Part shown: positions 1 through 8,239 of the stretch, in pieces
Position numbering within the stretch: the stretch's first letter is position 1
How the letters are laid out: each line of letters opens with the position of its first letter
Assembly: GCF_038051995.1 (NCBI RefSeq)
Contig: NZ_CP150290.1
Location: 6,290,001 to 6,354,000, forward strand
Direction of reading: 5' to 3'
DNA length: 64,000 nt
Source: Paenibacillus sp. FSL H8-0537
GTDB lineage: Bacteria > Bacillota > Bacilli > Paenibacillales > Paenibacillaceae
Notes under the pieces: model-generated
Seen by the model: only the letters and a program-made list of their open reading frames with translations
The model's database searches: none
Told to the model about the DNA's origin: nothing
Position numbers and translations under genes: made by a program

Positions 1-580
1 CCACTAGCAGAGAAATCGTAAGCACAACAGCGACTGGGATGGTTTTTTTCATAAAAAATAAAATTTCCAAACCGCTCTTATCGACCTGCCCATTTGGGCT
101 AACCGTCGATTTCATCAGTTTTAAAACGAGGACGCCAAATCGCATGCCATATGCACCAGCAATAATAATTGCCGGAATTTCAATAATGCCGTGCGGCAGC
201 AAGCCTTTAAAAATCATTTCCATTACAGTGCCCGCTCCCTGCAGCTCAGCTGTCCGGTTCAGCAAATAACCAATAATCATTCCATTAAAGACGAGGAAGA
301 ACAGCGGAACTAATCCAAGGAACGCACCGAGATACATAATGAAGAGTGATTTAATGGCATTGTTGAAAAAAATGAACAATATATAGCTCATCGTCGGATT
401 ATCTGACTGATCGAGCTGCTGTGCCAGCTCTGCTATCGCCTCCAGCTGTTGATCCATCATGTCGCTAATCGCCGTATTGCTTCCACCTACAACAATACCG
501 GCAAAAAATAGGATACACCCAAAGGCAATATAGCCGCTCATCGAGCGAAAGTGATCGAGAATTTCCCGAGGCTTGAACAA
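1..580 (-). CDS. SpoIIM-family membrane protein (3' end outside window)
   Basis: The minus strand reads open from a TTG at 580 to the window edge. AGGAGGG lies 6 bases before the TTG, which decides the start. The product begins MFKPREILDHFRSMSGYIAF and has several hydrophobic helices, with an FFNNAIKSLFIMYLG stretch and an LPHGIIEIPAIIIAGAYG stretch typical of the SpoIIM/DUF95 membrane family. SpoIIM of Bacillus works with SpoIIP and SpoIID in peptidoglycan remodelling during engulfment. This gene is divergent from pdaB and close to kbaA and gerD, so a role in sporulation is likely. It may be a paralogue rather than the engulfment protein itself, since the C-terminus is missing here and I cannot compare the whole protein. 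About 193 codons are visible. Confidence 0.75.
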   Translation of the reverse strand, partial: MFKPREILDHFRSMSGYIAFGCILFFAGIVVGGSNTAISDMMDQQLEAIAELAQQLDQSDNPTMSYILFIFFNNAIKSLFIMYLGAFLGLVPLFFLVFNGMIIGYLLNRTAELQGAGTVMEMIFKGLLPHGIIEIPAIIIAGAYGMRFGVLVLKLMKSTVSPNGQVDKSGLEILFFMKKTIPVAVVLTISLLV

Positions 581-689
581 ATGATGCCCTCCTCTGCCCA
601 TTTTAAATTGAACAAGCATGAATAACTTGGCGCTATGAGCATAGATTGTACTAGAACAAGCTTCCATTAGAGAGGAGAGCCCGCCTAAG

Positions 690-1505
690 ATGAACTTTTT
701 TTATGTAATGAACGGTCGTAAAATCAAGCACTACAGTCTAATTGTACTTGCACTCGTATTCTCGGTAGGCGTCATTTACGCGGAGCGCGACAATATTACG
801 GTGTTTTCACCGCAACAGCCCGCTGCCATCTACAGTGTCCCGACAGAAAAGAAAGTCGTGGCCCTTACGTTTGATATTAGCTGGGGCGAAAAACGCGCGG
901 AGCCAATATTGAAAGTGCTTAAGGACAAAGGCATTACGAAAGCTACCTTTTTTCTATCGTCGCCCTGGATTCAATCGCATTCCGATATTGTGAAGAAAAT
1001 AACCGACGCTGGTTATGAGATCGGAAGCCACGGCCACAAGCATGATTATTACAGCAAGCTGAGCGACGACGAAATCCGCACGCAAATTTCTACTGCTCAT
1101 TCGATTATTTCCGATACGACTGGCAAACAGCCTAATTTGATTCGGATGCCGAATGGCGATTTTGACAAAAGGGTACTCCGTATTGCGACCGAAATGAACT
1201 ATAAAGTCATTCAATGGGACACCGACTCCCTAGACTGGATGAACATCGGAACGGATAAAATCATTAGCAGGGTAGTGAGCCGCGCTCATCCTGGCGATAT
1301 AATATTGATGCATGCCAGCGATTCCGTGAAGCAAACTCATGAAGCACTGCCTGTTATTATCGACCAGCTGCGCTCCAAGGGCTATGACTTCGTGACGGTG
1401 ACGGAGCTAATTACACAGACGGAAACCGAGGGCAAAGACGTACAAGACAAATCCACCCTATCCTCCACCGGTACAAGCCAATTGAACGCAGCAGTGAAGC
1501 ATTAA
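690..1505 (+). CDS. pdaB: Sporulation polysaccharide deacetylase family protein PdaB
   Basis: A 271-residue protein with an N-terminal membrane anchor (about residues 14-31) followed by a NodB-homology domain (about 50-245). Visible motifs are LTFDISWG (motif 1), GSHGHKH (motif 2), RMPNG (motif 3) and DIILMHAS near the end. In active NodB enzymes motif 1 is TFDD; here the second Asp, a metal ligand, is Ile, while the His pair of motif 2 is kept. PdaB is needed for stable spores in Bacillus, but its enzymatic activity is uncertain. It is divergent from the SpoIIM-family gene and converges on kbaA. A second in-frame ATG lies at codon 7; the AGGAG site fits the first ATG only loosely, so the start is not certain. 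Confidence 0.93.
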   Translation: MNFFYVMNGRKIKHYSLIVLALVFSVGVIYAERDNITVFSPQQPAAIYSVPTEKKVVALTFDISWGEKRAEPILKVLKDKGITKATFFLSSPWIQSHSDIVKKITDAGYEIGSHGHKHDYYSKLSDDEIRTQISTAHSIISDTTGKQPNLIRMPNGDFDKRVLRIATEMNYKVIQWDTDSLDWMNIGTDKIISRVVSRAHPGDIILMHASDSVKQTHEALPVIIDQLRSKGYDFVTVTELITQTETEGKDVQDKSTLSSTGTSQLNAAVKH

Positions 1506-1534
1506 GCCATGCAGGCTTAAAAATAGTTCCTACA

Positions 1535-2185
1535 TTAAGCGACCGGCTTTGCAGATGATGCAGATTCGGTCGCTTCGCTTTTCAAAATCCGCGGCAGCAT
1601 CAATATTTGGTACGCATTACATACGAACAGCGGCACAATCATAAAGATGATGGCTGCAGTATTGGTTTCCCCTTTTAAAGCCGGATAAGCTTCAATGAAC
1701 GTAACAGTGAACATCAGAAACGCGGTCGGCACAAAAGCTACAGCTTTCGTCTGCTTCACCTTTACATAAGAAACAGCAAGGGAGAACACCATAAGCAGAA
1801 GCGGCAGAAGCCAGAAGAACCAGCCATTCGTCCGCTGCTCAAACAGCAAATAGCCTAAAGCTAATGCTGCAAACACGGTGGAATAGCCTTGCAGCGTATT
1901 CCAGAGATAGCTTTTGCGAAACACGCTAAGCGCGATATAATTTAAAGTCAAATAAGCGAAAAAGCCCATCTGGCTAAATGCCCCAAACATAAGGCCAACA
2001 AGCGCCATCATGGCAAAATTGAATCCTGAGGCATCCAGTCCCATAAAACCAAACTCTGGATCCGTCCACTGCATCGTTATTCCGCATATCGCTGTAGCCA
2101 AACCACCGACTGCCATACAGCTCCAAAAAAGAAAAAACCATTTTCTGATATTCACGTTTGACATCCCCCTAAATTTTTCAAGCAC
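1535..2185 (-). CDS. kbaA: KinB-signalling pathway activation protein KbaA
   Basis: A polytopic membrane protein of up to 216 residues with about six hydrophobic helices and short loops. It matches the KbaA family (helix-rich, with the GFFAYLTLNYIALSVFRKSYLWN stretch and a family-typical length near 200). KbaA is required for activity of the sporulation kinase KinB upstream of Spo0A phosphorylation. The position between gerD and pdaB is the conserved one in Bacillus and Paenibacillus. The reading frame opens at GTG 2185 behind a weak site; an internal ATG at codon 8 has AGGGGG directly against it, so the true start is unsettled. It is transcribed against pdaB and divergently from gerD. Confidence 0.88.
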   Translation of the reverse strand: MLEKFRGMSNVNIRKWFFLFWSCMAVGGLATAICGITMQWTDPEFGFMGLDASGFNFAMMALVGLMFGAFSQMGFFAYLTLNYIALSVFRKSYLWNTLQGYSTVFAALALGYLLFEQRTNGWFFWLLPLLLMVFSLAVSYVKVKQTKAVAFVPTAFLMFTVTFIEAYPALKGETNTAAIIFMIVPLFVCNAYQILMLPRILKSEATESASSAKPVA

Positions 2186-2243
2186 ACCCTGTCCAACATC
2201 CTTTATTTTACCACGTTCACATTAAAAAGCTAACCTTTCCCCA

Positions 2244-2273
2244 TGATAATGGCTGGAACTTTGGCACATACTA
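2244..2273 (+). promoter_or_regulatory. Sigma-G-like promoter of gerD
   Basis: TGATA, 18 bases, then CATACTA fits the forespore sigma-G pattern (gnATR, 17-18 bases, CATnhtA) with one mismatch in the upstream box. It lies about 45 bases before gerD, a known sigma-G gene in Bacillus. No convincing vegetative promoter is seen in this gap. Confidence 0.55.
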
Positions 2274-2318
2274 CTCCCATCAATACAGGAATGCTGCCAC
2301 GAAGGGAGAACACGAATC

Positions 2319-3017
2319 ATGCGCATTCGTATGACGGTAATTATGCTTCTCATTGCAACGTCTTTTGTCTTGACCAGTTGTGGATCAGAATCATCGGGAA
2401 GCAGCCAGCAAGTCACGTACAAAGACATGAAATCGATGGTCATTGATATACTCAAAACGGAGGATGCTCAAAAAGCGCTCCAGGAATCGGCACAGCAAAT
2501 GTCGGGCTATAACGGAAATACGTCCAAGCTTTTGTCTGTGCAGGATCAAGAGCAAGTCCGTTTGGCGGTAAAGGATGTGCTGGTCGCACCGGAATATGAC
2601 AAGGTAATCAAAACGCTGATGACCGACGTTCGTTTCGCCGGGGAATTTGCCAAAGCCGTCAATAAGCAGAACAAGGAAATCCACCAGCAGCTGCTTAAAG
2701 ATCCGTCGTATCAGGAGCAGTTAATCAAGGTAATGAAAAATCCGGAGATGGATCGGATGATTTTGGAGGTGCTGCAAAGCACGCAGTACAAAAAACAAGT
2801 CATGTCCATTATGCAGGAGTCGATGCAAAATCCGCTTTTCAAGCTTGAAGTGCTCGATCTAATGAAGAAAGCCGTACAGGAAGAACTGAAACCAAAGCCT
2901 AACGAGAAGGTCGACAAGCAAGGCTCTGGAGAGGAGCAACAAGGCTCCGGTGAAGATAGCGGCGGCGATCAGGAGGATTCTGGCTCGGGAGACGGACAGC
3001 AGGATAGTACGATGTAG
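2319..3017 (+). CDS. gerD: Spore germination lipoprotein GerD
   Basis: A 232-residue secreted lipoprotein. The signal peptide ends in a lipobox (LTSC, Cys at about residue 21). The helical core (about 30-185) has the heptad-rich GerD pattern, with repeated NPxx(D/E) turns (KNPEMDRMI, QNPLFKLEV). The last 40 residues are a low-complexity tail of Gly, Ser, Glu, Asp and Gln. GerD sits on the spore inner membrane and clusters nutrient germinant receptors. It is followed on the same strand by an R1 repeat and then a hairpin terminator shared with mrp. The tail is presumably disordered and tolerant of length change. Confidence 0.93.
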   Translation: MRIRMTVIMLLIATSFVLTSCGSESSGSSQQVTYKDMKSMVIDILKTEDAQKALQESAQQMSGYNGNTSKLLSVQDQEQVRLAVKDVLVAPEYDKVIKTLMTDVRFAGEFAKAVNKQNKEIHQQLLKDPSYQEQLIKVMKNPEMDRMILEVLQSTQYKKQVMSIMQESMQNPLFKLEVLDLMKKAVQEELKPKPNEKVDKQGSGEEQQGSGEDSGGDQEDSGSGDGQQDSTM

Positions 3018-3026
3018 CTTGTGAAC

Positions 3027-3150
3027 AAGGTGAAACGGTTGGCGCCGTCTTTTGGCGGCGCGGCGCGTTTCAGTCCGAGAAATATAGAGAAAGGATGGAG
3101 AAATCATACACTTTCCTATATTTCAAGGTGAAACGGTTGGCGCCGTCCTA
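3027..3150 (+). repeat. R1 composite hairpin repeat, copy 1 (A-B-A')
   Basis: Three modules in series. Module A (3027-3074) is AAGGTGAAACGGTTGGCG with a GGCGCC-rich hairpin ending GCGTTTC. Module B (3079-3124) is an imperfect hairpin whose arms are GAAATATAGAGAAAGGATG and CATACACTTTCCTATATTTC around a short loop. Module A' (3125-3150) repeats the first 26 bases of A almost exactly. The same modules recur at 26174, 40740, 52174 and 55353. Located just after gerD and before the terminator. Confidence 0.85.
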
Positions 3151-3235
3151 GTAAAAAAGAAAGCCCCCGCTATGAATGCAGTTAGGCCAGTTGCCTGACT
3201 GATGCTTCATTCATATGCATGGGGCTTTCTTTCAT
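3151..3235. terminator. Bidirectional terminator between gerD and mrp
   Basis: A 12-bp stem AAAGAAAGCCCC (3156-3167) / GGGGCTTTCTTT (3221-3232) encloses a secondary hairpin. The arm-end runs give T-rich tails on both strands (TTTCTTTC on +, TTTCTTTTTTAC on -), so it can serve both convergent genes. Confidence 0.8.
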
Positions 3236-3262
3236 TTCGTTATTCAGTTGAAGGAACGCGAG

Positions 3263-4372
3263 CTATTCGCATTTTTGCAGCACTTTGTCCGCAAGCTCCA
3301 AATAAAGCTGACCGGTCTCGCTCTCTGCCTTGTATACGGATGGCGAGAAGTCTGGCTCTGATGGATGATTATCCGGCGCACCAAGCGGTATTTGGGACAG
3401 CAGCTCGGCATGAAGCGACTCCGCTAGCCTTCCGCCACCGCCGCGGCCAAAAATGTATTCCGGCTCGCCGCATTTGCTGCATTTGTAATACGCCATATTT
3501 TCAACGATACCGATGATTTCATGTTCGGTCTTAATAGCCATTGCTCCTGCGCGAGCAGCAACGAAAGCAGCTGTAGCGTGCGGCGTCGTGACGATGATTT
3601 CTTTGCTTTGCGGGATGATCTGATGAACGTCCAGCGCCACATCGCCTGTTCCCGGCGGCAGATCAAGCAGCAAATAATCAAGCTGACCCCATTCGATTTC
3701 GTCAAAAAAGTTGCGCAGCATTTTGCCCAGCATCGGGCCGCGCCATACGATTGGGCTGTTATCCTCGACAAAAAAGCCCATCGACATCACTTTCACCCCG
3801 AATTTTTCAATCGGGATGACCCGCTCGTTCACGACCTGCGGGCGCTCTTCAATGCCCATCATATCGGGCACGCTGAAGCCGTAAATGTCGGCGTCGATAA
3901 TGCCGACGCGCTTGCCCTTGCGAGCGAGAGCGACCGCGAGGTTCACGGTCACTGTGGATTTGCCGACGCCGCCCTTGCCGCTGGCGACGGCAATGAACTG
4001 CACCCCGCTGCGGGCATCCAGCAGCGGGCTCGCCAGCCCGGCCCCGTGGCCTTGCACGGGGCCGGCGGCGCCTGCGCCTGCGGCAGCGGAGGCTTCGCCG
4101 CCGCCGCTTGGCGCCCCGCGCTGCGCGGATGCATCCGCCGCAGCTGCGGGCTCTAGCGCACGAAACCGGCAATGCACGGTTTCGGCGCCCAGCCGCGCCA
4201 ACGCTTCGCGCAGCGCGGCTTCCAGCGAGGGCTTCGCCTCCTCGCTGGCAATCAGGACCGTCAGTGAAACTTGACGGTCCTTCACCATCACATCGCGGAC
4301 GGATACCTCGCCCGCCGTATATTGCGCCGTTACTGCTTCAACGGCTTCCAAAGCTTGCTCACGTGTTAACAT
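3263..4372 (-). CDS. mrp: Mrp/NBP35-family P-loop ATPase (SalA/ApbC-like)
   Basis: About 369 residues. An N-terminal DUF59/MIP18 domain (about 1-75), an Ala/Gly-rich linker (about 75-120), then the ATPase domain with a deviant Walker A SGKGGVGKST (about 130-140), DADIYGFSVPDMMG and DLPPGTGD, and a CSKCGEPEY metal-binding Cys pair near residue 300. The family carries Fe-S clusters or acts as a regulator; in Bacillus subtilis the orthologue at this locus is SalA, a repressor of scoC. ATG 4372 is preferred because AAAGGTGGGG precedes it at a good distance; the frame stays open to GTG 4387. It lies between cwlD and gerD as in Bacillus. The linker is strikingly GC-rich compared with the rest of the gene. 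Confidence 0.92.
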   Translation of the reverse strand: MLTREQALEAVEAVTAQYTAGEVSVRDVMVKDRQVSLTVLIASEEAKPSLEAALREALARLGAETVHCRFRALEPAAAADASAQRGAPSGGGEASAAAGAGAAGPVQGHGAGLASPLLDARSGVQFIAVASGKGGVGKSTVTVNLAVALARKGKRVGIIDADIYGFSVPDMMGIEERPQVVNERVIPIEKFGVKVMSMGFFVEDNSPIVWRGPMLGKMLRNFFDEIEWGQLDYLLLDLPPGTGDVALDVHQIIPQSKEIIVTTPHATAAFVAARAGAMAIKTEHEIIGIVENMAYYKCSKCGEPEYIFGRGGGGRLAESLHAELLSQIPLGAPDNHPSEPDFSPSVYKAESETGQLYLELADKVLQKCE

Positions 4373-4505
4373 AGGATACGTCCCCACCTTTATGTATGCG
4401 ATTACTGCTTATTAATAATGATTATAGCATAGTTAAGCAGCAACATTCATGGCTGTAACGTGTCGAAACGGTTTCATCCTTGTGGCGTGTCCTCTGCCGA
4501 AAGCA

Positions 4506-5267
4506 TCATTTTTCTCCAGCAGCGTATCTCAGCAGTCCTTGATAAATGGAAGCCGCGACCTTCCGCTGGTATTCCGAATCGGCCAGTCTGGCTGCTTCTC
4601 CTGGATTAGATAGAAAACCGACTTCAATTAAGGCGGTGGGCACATCCGTAATAGCTTTGAGCAAATAGACGGAATTTTCCGTTGCTGCGACGCGGCTCGT
4701 ATTTTCTAAATTGCGTTTAATCTCGTTTTGAATAGCAGCAGCAAGCAGCTTGCTGCCGCGATGATTAGCCGGATTGTAAAAGGTTTGCGCTCCTGACCAT
4801 TTGGCTGATGGAATACTGTTCATGTGTATGCTGACGACCAAATGCGGCTGGCTCTCCTTTATGACATTCACACGCTTATGCAGATCCTCCGTTTTCCGCC
4901 TGCTGTAGGTTTTCGTATCTGGAGCTGCGAGATCATAATCCCCTTCGCGCGTCATCACGACAAGCGCTCCCGCCTGCTGCAAATAATCGCGCAAATATAG
5001 CGCAATCGCCATATTCAAATCTTTTTCAACGACTCCCTGCTTGCTTACCGCCCCGCCGTCCACTCCCCCATGCCCAGCATCAAGCGCAATCGTTTTACCA
5101 GATAACGGCGTTGCCCACGTCTTCCATGTCCGTGCAGTCCGTTCATCTCCATAAGTAAGCAGCGTCCATACGAGTGCAATTGCCAGTACAGCAGCAGTCA
5201 AGCGCAGTGCTCCCTTTAGCGTTATCCAAACGACCCAGCGTCGTCCCCATCGGCGCAAAAAAACCAC
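4506..5267 (-). CDS. cwlD: Spore cortex N-acetylmuramoyl-L-alanine amidase CwlD
   Basis: An Amidase_3 (AmiC-type) zinc hydrolase preceded by an N-terminal membrane anchor. Zinc-site motifs are visible: LDAGHGGVDGG (His), a Glu in GVVEKDLNM, SIHMNS (second His) and ALIEVGFLSNP (catalytic Glu). CwlD removes peptide side chains from muramic acid so that PdaA can make the muramic-delta-lactam of the spore cortex. GTG 5267 is chosen because GGAGG lies 5 bases upstream; the frame stays open to ATG 5321, which has no clear site and would add 18 residues before the anchor. Upstream of mrp on the same strand. Confidence 0.93.
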   Translation of the reverse strand: MVFLRRWGRRWVVWITLKGALRLTAAVLAIALVWTLLTYGDERTARTWKTWATPLSGKTIALDAGHGGVDGGAVSKQGVVEKDLNMAIALYLRDYLQQAGALVVMTREGDYDLAAPDTKTYSRRKTEDLHKRVNVIKESQPHLVVSIHMNSIPSAKWSGAQTFYNPANHRGSKLLAAAIQNEIKRNLENTSRVAATENSVYLLKAITDVPTALIEVGFLSNPGEAARLADSEYQRKVAASIYQGLLRYAAGEK

Positions 5268-5460
5268 CCCGTCCTCCATCAAATAATAATCAGCACCAGC
5301 TTGGCCGGCGCTCATTATCATCTATATGGGACGAGATGGTTATTTATGAGTGTGCTTCTGCACGTTCACAGTATCACACGATAAGACTTATTAGGTGACA
5401 GGCTGCTCCGCCATCTTCCTCATCTGGCTTCTCATGCTGTCCAGCCTTCTTCAGTAACGA

Positions 5461-6156
5461 TTATTTATGCAAGCCGCACTCTGTTTTTTCTTGTCCTGCC
5501 CAGCGTCCAGCGCGTGGGTCCTCACCTGGCATAACTTGACGCGTACAATATTCGCAGCCAATGCTCGGATAGTTTTGATCATGAAGCGGATTGTAAATGA
5601 CATCATTTTCGCGGATATAATTCCATACATCCTCCGATGTCCAATGGGCAATCGGGTTAAACTTGACCAACCCGAATTTTGTATCGTATTCGATTTTTTT
5701 CGCGTTGGCACGTGTTGGCGCCTGATCACGACGAATACCTGTAATCCATGCTTCGTATTGGGACAGAATCCGGGTAAGCGGCTCTACCTTACGAATGCTG
5801 CAGCATTGATTGGCATCTGACTTCCACAGCTCTTCGCCATATTGCGAAGCTTGCTGCTCCGGCGTAATTTTCGGCTTCACTTCTACGAATGGAATTCCTG
5901 GGTAGCGCTCGATCATACGATCGCGAGTCTCATACGTTTCTTTAAAATGAAAATCAGTATCGAGGTAGAAAATATCGGTTGTCGGGCTAACCTTCTGCAG
6001 CATGTCTACAAGCACGACATCCTCTGCACCGAAGCTGCAAGCAAAAGTCAGATTAGGAAATGTCGCCACAGCAAATGCAATAATCTCTTCTGGCGTTGCA
6101 TTTTCAAGCTCTACAGCCTGCTTGGCAATAAGCGCTTCCTTCTCAAAAAGGTTCAT
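5461..6156 (-). CDS. cysH: Assimilatory phosphoadenylyl/adenylyl-sulfate reductase
   Basis: A 231-residue PAPS/APS reductase. It has the PP-loop-like SFGAEDVVLVDML, the Fe-S cysteines CCSIRK and CEYC, and the C-terminal ECGLH redox motif. The CC...CxxC set marks the [4Fe-4S] class, which can use APS and in some bacteria PAPS. It reduces activated sulfate to sulfite for cysteine synthesis with thioredoxin. ATG 6156 is chosen by GGAGGG 8 bases upstream; the longer frame (to 6237) has no site. It stands alone, between rpsI and cwlD, with its own promoter, away from other sulfate genes. The two cysteine-pathway genes cysE and cysS lie 43 kb away in the window. Confidence 0.95.
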   Translation of the reverse strand: MNLFEKEALIAKQAVELENATPEEIIAFAVATFPNLTFACSFGAEDVVLVDMLQKVSPTTDIFYLDTDFHFKETYETRDRMIERYPGIPFVEVKPKITPEQQASQYGEELWKSDANQCCSIRKVEPLTRILSQYEAWITGIRRDQAPTRANAKKIEYDTKFGLVKFNPIAHWTSEDVWNYIRENDVIYNPLHDQNYPSIGCEYCTRQVMPGEDPRAGRWAGQEKTECGLHK

Positions 6157-6208
6157 CGTTTTATCCCTCCGCATCAATTCCAAGTATATTGATCTGTATT
6201 TAAGTTTA

Positions 6209-6237
6209 ATTATACGTCGTCCAATAACAATCTTCAA
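6209..6237 (-). promoter_or_regulatory. Sigma-A-type promoter of cysH
   Basis: On the minus strand TTGAAG (6237-6232), 17 bases, TATAAT (6214-6209). Spacing is ideal and the -10 is perfect. The start of transcription would be near 6202, about 45 bases before the cysH ATG. I see no S-box; a CymR-type operator cannot be decided by eye. Confidence 0.75.
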
Positions 6238-6382
6238 TATCTAGTTTACTCCAAAATGAATTAAAGTTTGAATATCATCCAACAAAACGGGCTCCAAGTA
6301 CGCTTCTTCCCCTTGTCCCGTCTGACCCTAACCGTTCCACCTATTTCAGCTTCTTGGCATCACCCTTCACAAGCTTCAAAAA

Positions 6383-6414
6383 CAATAAAAAACCCCCGGC
6401 CAGAAGGCCAGGGG
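6383..6414 (-). terminator. Rho-independent terminator of rplM-rpsI
   Basis: On the minus strand CCCCTGGCC-TTCT-GGCCGGGGG forms a 9-bp stem with one G-T pair, followed by TTTTTTATT. It begins 15 bases after the rpsI stop. Confidence 0.92.
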
Positions 6415-6429
6415 CTGTAAAACAATAGA

Positions 6430-6822
6430 TTAACGTTTCGAGAATTGTGGCGCGCGACGAGCCGCTTTAAGACCGTATTTTTTACGCTCTTTCATACGTG
6501 GGTCACGAGTCAAGAATCCAGCGCGTTTCAGAGCTGGACGGTATTCAGCGTCTACTTTCAGTAGAGCGCGGGAGATACCATGACGGATAGCGCCTGCTTG
6601 GCCGGACATACCGCCGCCGTTAGCAATAACCAATACATCATATTGCGTAAGCGTTTCTGTCAGGTTAAGCGGTTGTTTAACGATTAGTTTCAATGTTTCC
6701 AAACCGAAGTATTCGTTGATATCACGTTTGTTAATGATGATTCGTCCTTCACCTGGCACGAGACGTACACGTGCAACAGAGTGTTTACGACGACCCGTTC
6801 CATAGTATTGCACTTGAGCCAT
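6430..6822 (-). CDS. rpsI: 30S ribosomal protein S9
   Basis: A 130-residue S9 of usual bacterial length. The N-terminus [16 protein letters not shown] and the C-terminal basic tail ending APQFSKR are diagnostic; the final KR residues reach the P-site tRNA in the 30S head. It follows rplM by 20 bases in the conserved L13-S9 pair and is followed by a strong terminator, so it is the last gene of its unit. Confidence 0.98.
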   Translation of the reverse strand: MAQVQYYGTGRRKHSVARVRLVPGEGRIIINKRDINEYFGLETLKLIVKQPLNLTETLTQYDVLVIANGGGMSGQAGAIRHGISRALLKVDAEYRPALKRAGFLTRDPRMKERKKYGLKAARRAPQFSKR

Positions 6823-6842
6823 GAAACTGTCCTCCCCTTTAA

Positions 6843-7280
6843 TTACCCGCGAAGTTCGTAAACTTCAGGATTTTGTGCTTGGTGCGGATGTACCGAACCA
6901 GCGTATGCTTTAAGTCTAAGCTTCATTTTGTTACCTTGACGTGTTTTTGGCAACATGCCGTGAACAGCCAATTCGATAACGCGATCAGGCTTTTTGTCGA
7001 TCATAACGTTAGCCGGTGTAACTTTCAAACCACCGGAGTACATCGAGTGACGGTAGTACATTTTGTCTGTCAGTTTTTTACCTGTCAGAACGATTTTTTC
7101 AGCGTTGATTACGATAACGAAATCGCCTGTATCAACGTGAGGTGTAAATTGCGGCTTGTGTTTGCCACGGATCAAGCTAGCTGCTTCGCTTGCCAGACGA
7201 CCGAGGGTTTTACCTTCCGCATCAATGATGTACCATTTACGTTCAACTTCATTTGGCTTAGCCATATAGGTGGTACGCAT
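6843..7280 (-). CDS. rplM: 50S ribosomal protein L13
   Basis: A 145-residue L13. The sequence [27 protein letters not shown] and the [13 protein letters not shown] end identify the family. L13 is an early assembly protein on 23S rRNA. AAGGAGGATCTCC precedes ATG 7280, supporting this start. The 184-base gap to truA carries a possible promoter and a small hairpin, so L13 synthesis may have its own leader control, as known for L13 leaders in Firmicutes. Confidence 0.98.
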   Translation of the reverse strand: MRTTYMAKPNEVERKWYIIDAEGKTLGRLASEAASLIRGKHKPQFTPHVDTGDFVIVINAEKIVLTGKKLTDKMYYRHSMYSGGLKVTPANVMIDKKPDRVIELAVHGMLPKTRQGNKMKLRLKAYAGSVHPHQAQNPEVYELRG

Positions 7281-7327
7281 GGAGATCCTCCTTCATTCGC
7301 TTACGTTTAAAATTTAATTTTATCAAA

Positions 7328-7341
7328 GAACGTTTCCGTTC
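7328..7341 (-). promoter_or_regulatory. GNRA hairpin in the rplM leader
   Basis: GAACG-GAAA-CGTTC is a 5-bp stem closed by a GAAA tetraloop about 48 bases before rplM. L13 leaders occur in this position in low-GC Gram-positives; I cannot align the whole structure by eye, so assignment to that RNA family is tentative. Confidence 0.35.
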
Positions 7342-7422
7342 GATTTATAACAGTTATTGCTGCCAAGTTTGTGACGATCTCAGTCGGGGCTGTGGGATAG
7401 CCACTAAGAAAGCACAAGTTAT

Positions 7423-7451
7423 ATATTACTATATAAAGTGGCCTAAAGCAA
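7423..7451 (-). promoter_or_regulatory. Possible sigma-A promoter of rplM-rpsI
   Basis: Minus strand TTGCTT (7451-7446), 17 bases, TAATAT (7428-7423), giving a leader of about 135 bases before rplM. Both boxes deviate from consensus, and read-through from truA is an alternative. Confidence 0.4.
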
Positions 7452-7464
7452 GCAGTTTGTACGA

Positions 7465-8223
7465 TTAACTTCTTAGTTCATCCGGATATTCAACTTCGAC
7501 CAGCGTAAGGCCATGAGGCATTGCAGTTGGGCCAGCCAAAGACCTGCTTTTGCCTTCTAATATGCGCTTCATATCTTCCGGCTTCAGCTTGCCTTGCCCC
7601 ACCCATAGCAGTGTACCCATAATAACCCGCACCATATTGTACAAAAAACCGTTGCCGGTCACGTACATATGAAGCTTGCTGCCCTGCTGCTCAAAATATG
7701 CCTCATAAATCGTTCTTATATGATGCGGCTTTGTCGAATGAATAGATGTGAAAGAAGTAAAATCATGCTCGCCAATCACATAGGGAAGTGCCTTCGCCAT
7801 AGCCTCTGCATCTAAGCGCATCGGATAATGAAAGCAGTACTCGCGGGTGAATACATCCGGGAACTTGCCACGATCTATCGAATAACGATACGTTTTTCGT
7901 TTGGCCGAGCGCCGGGAATGAAAATGCTCCGGCACCTCGAACGCCTCCAAAATAACAATATCCTTCGGCAGCCTCGTATTCAGCGCAATAGCCCATCTCT
8001 CCGCAGGTATGACGGATTTCGTATGAAAATTGAACACCTGGCCCATAGCATGAACGCCTGCATCTGTCCGGCCCGAGCCAATGATATTAATCTCCTCACC
8101 CGTAAGTACCTTTAACGATTTCTCAATCTCCTGCTGCACCGTTCTGAGATGCGGCTCCAGCTGAGATTGGAAGCCATTAAACTGCGCCCCATCGTAGCTA
8201 ACCTTTACTGCAATATTTCGCAT
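7465..8223 (-). CDS. truA: tRNA pseudouridine(38-40) synthase TruA
   Basis: A 252-residue TruA. The catalytic motif GSGRTDAGVHAMGQ places the nucleophile at Asp54, and RRSAKRKTYRY and GNGFLYNMVRVIMGTLL are conserved RNA-binding and core segments. It converts uridines 38-40 of many tRNA anticodon arms to pseudouridine. In Bacillus and many Paenibacillus the ecfT gene sits directly upstream; here 620 bases of non-coding repeats separate truA from rplQ. Confidence 0.97.
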   Translation of the reverse strand: MRNIAVKVSYDGAQFNGFQSQLEPHLRTVQQEIEKSLKVLTGEEINIIGSGRTDAGVHAMGQVFNFHTKSVIPAERWAIALNTRLPKDIVILEAFEVPEHFHSRRSAKRKTYRYSIDRGKFPDVFTREYCFHYPMRLDAEAMAKALPYVIGEHDFTSFTSIHSTKPHHIRTIYEAYFEQQGSKLHMYVTGNGFLYNMVRVIMGTLLWVGQGKLKPEDMKRILEGKSRSLAGPTAMPHGLTLVEVEYPDELRS

Positions 8224-8239
8224 GTGGAATTCCTCCCAG

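Noticed and set aside
601..689. A sigma-G promoter for pdaB
   Set aside because: CATAGAT and GAATA are present but only 15 bases apart, too short for a confident call.
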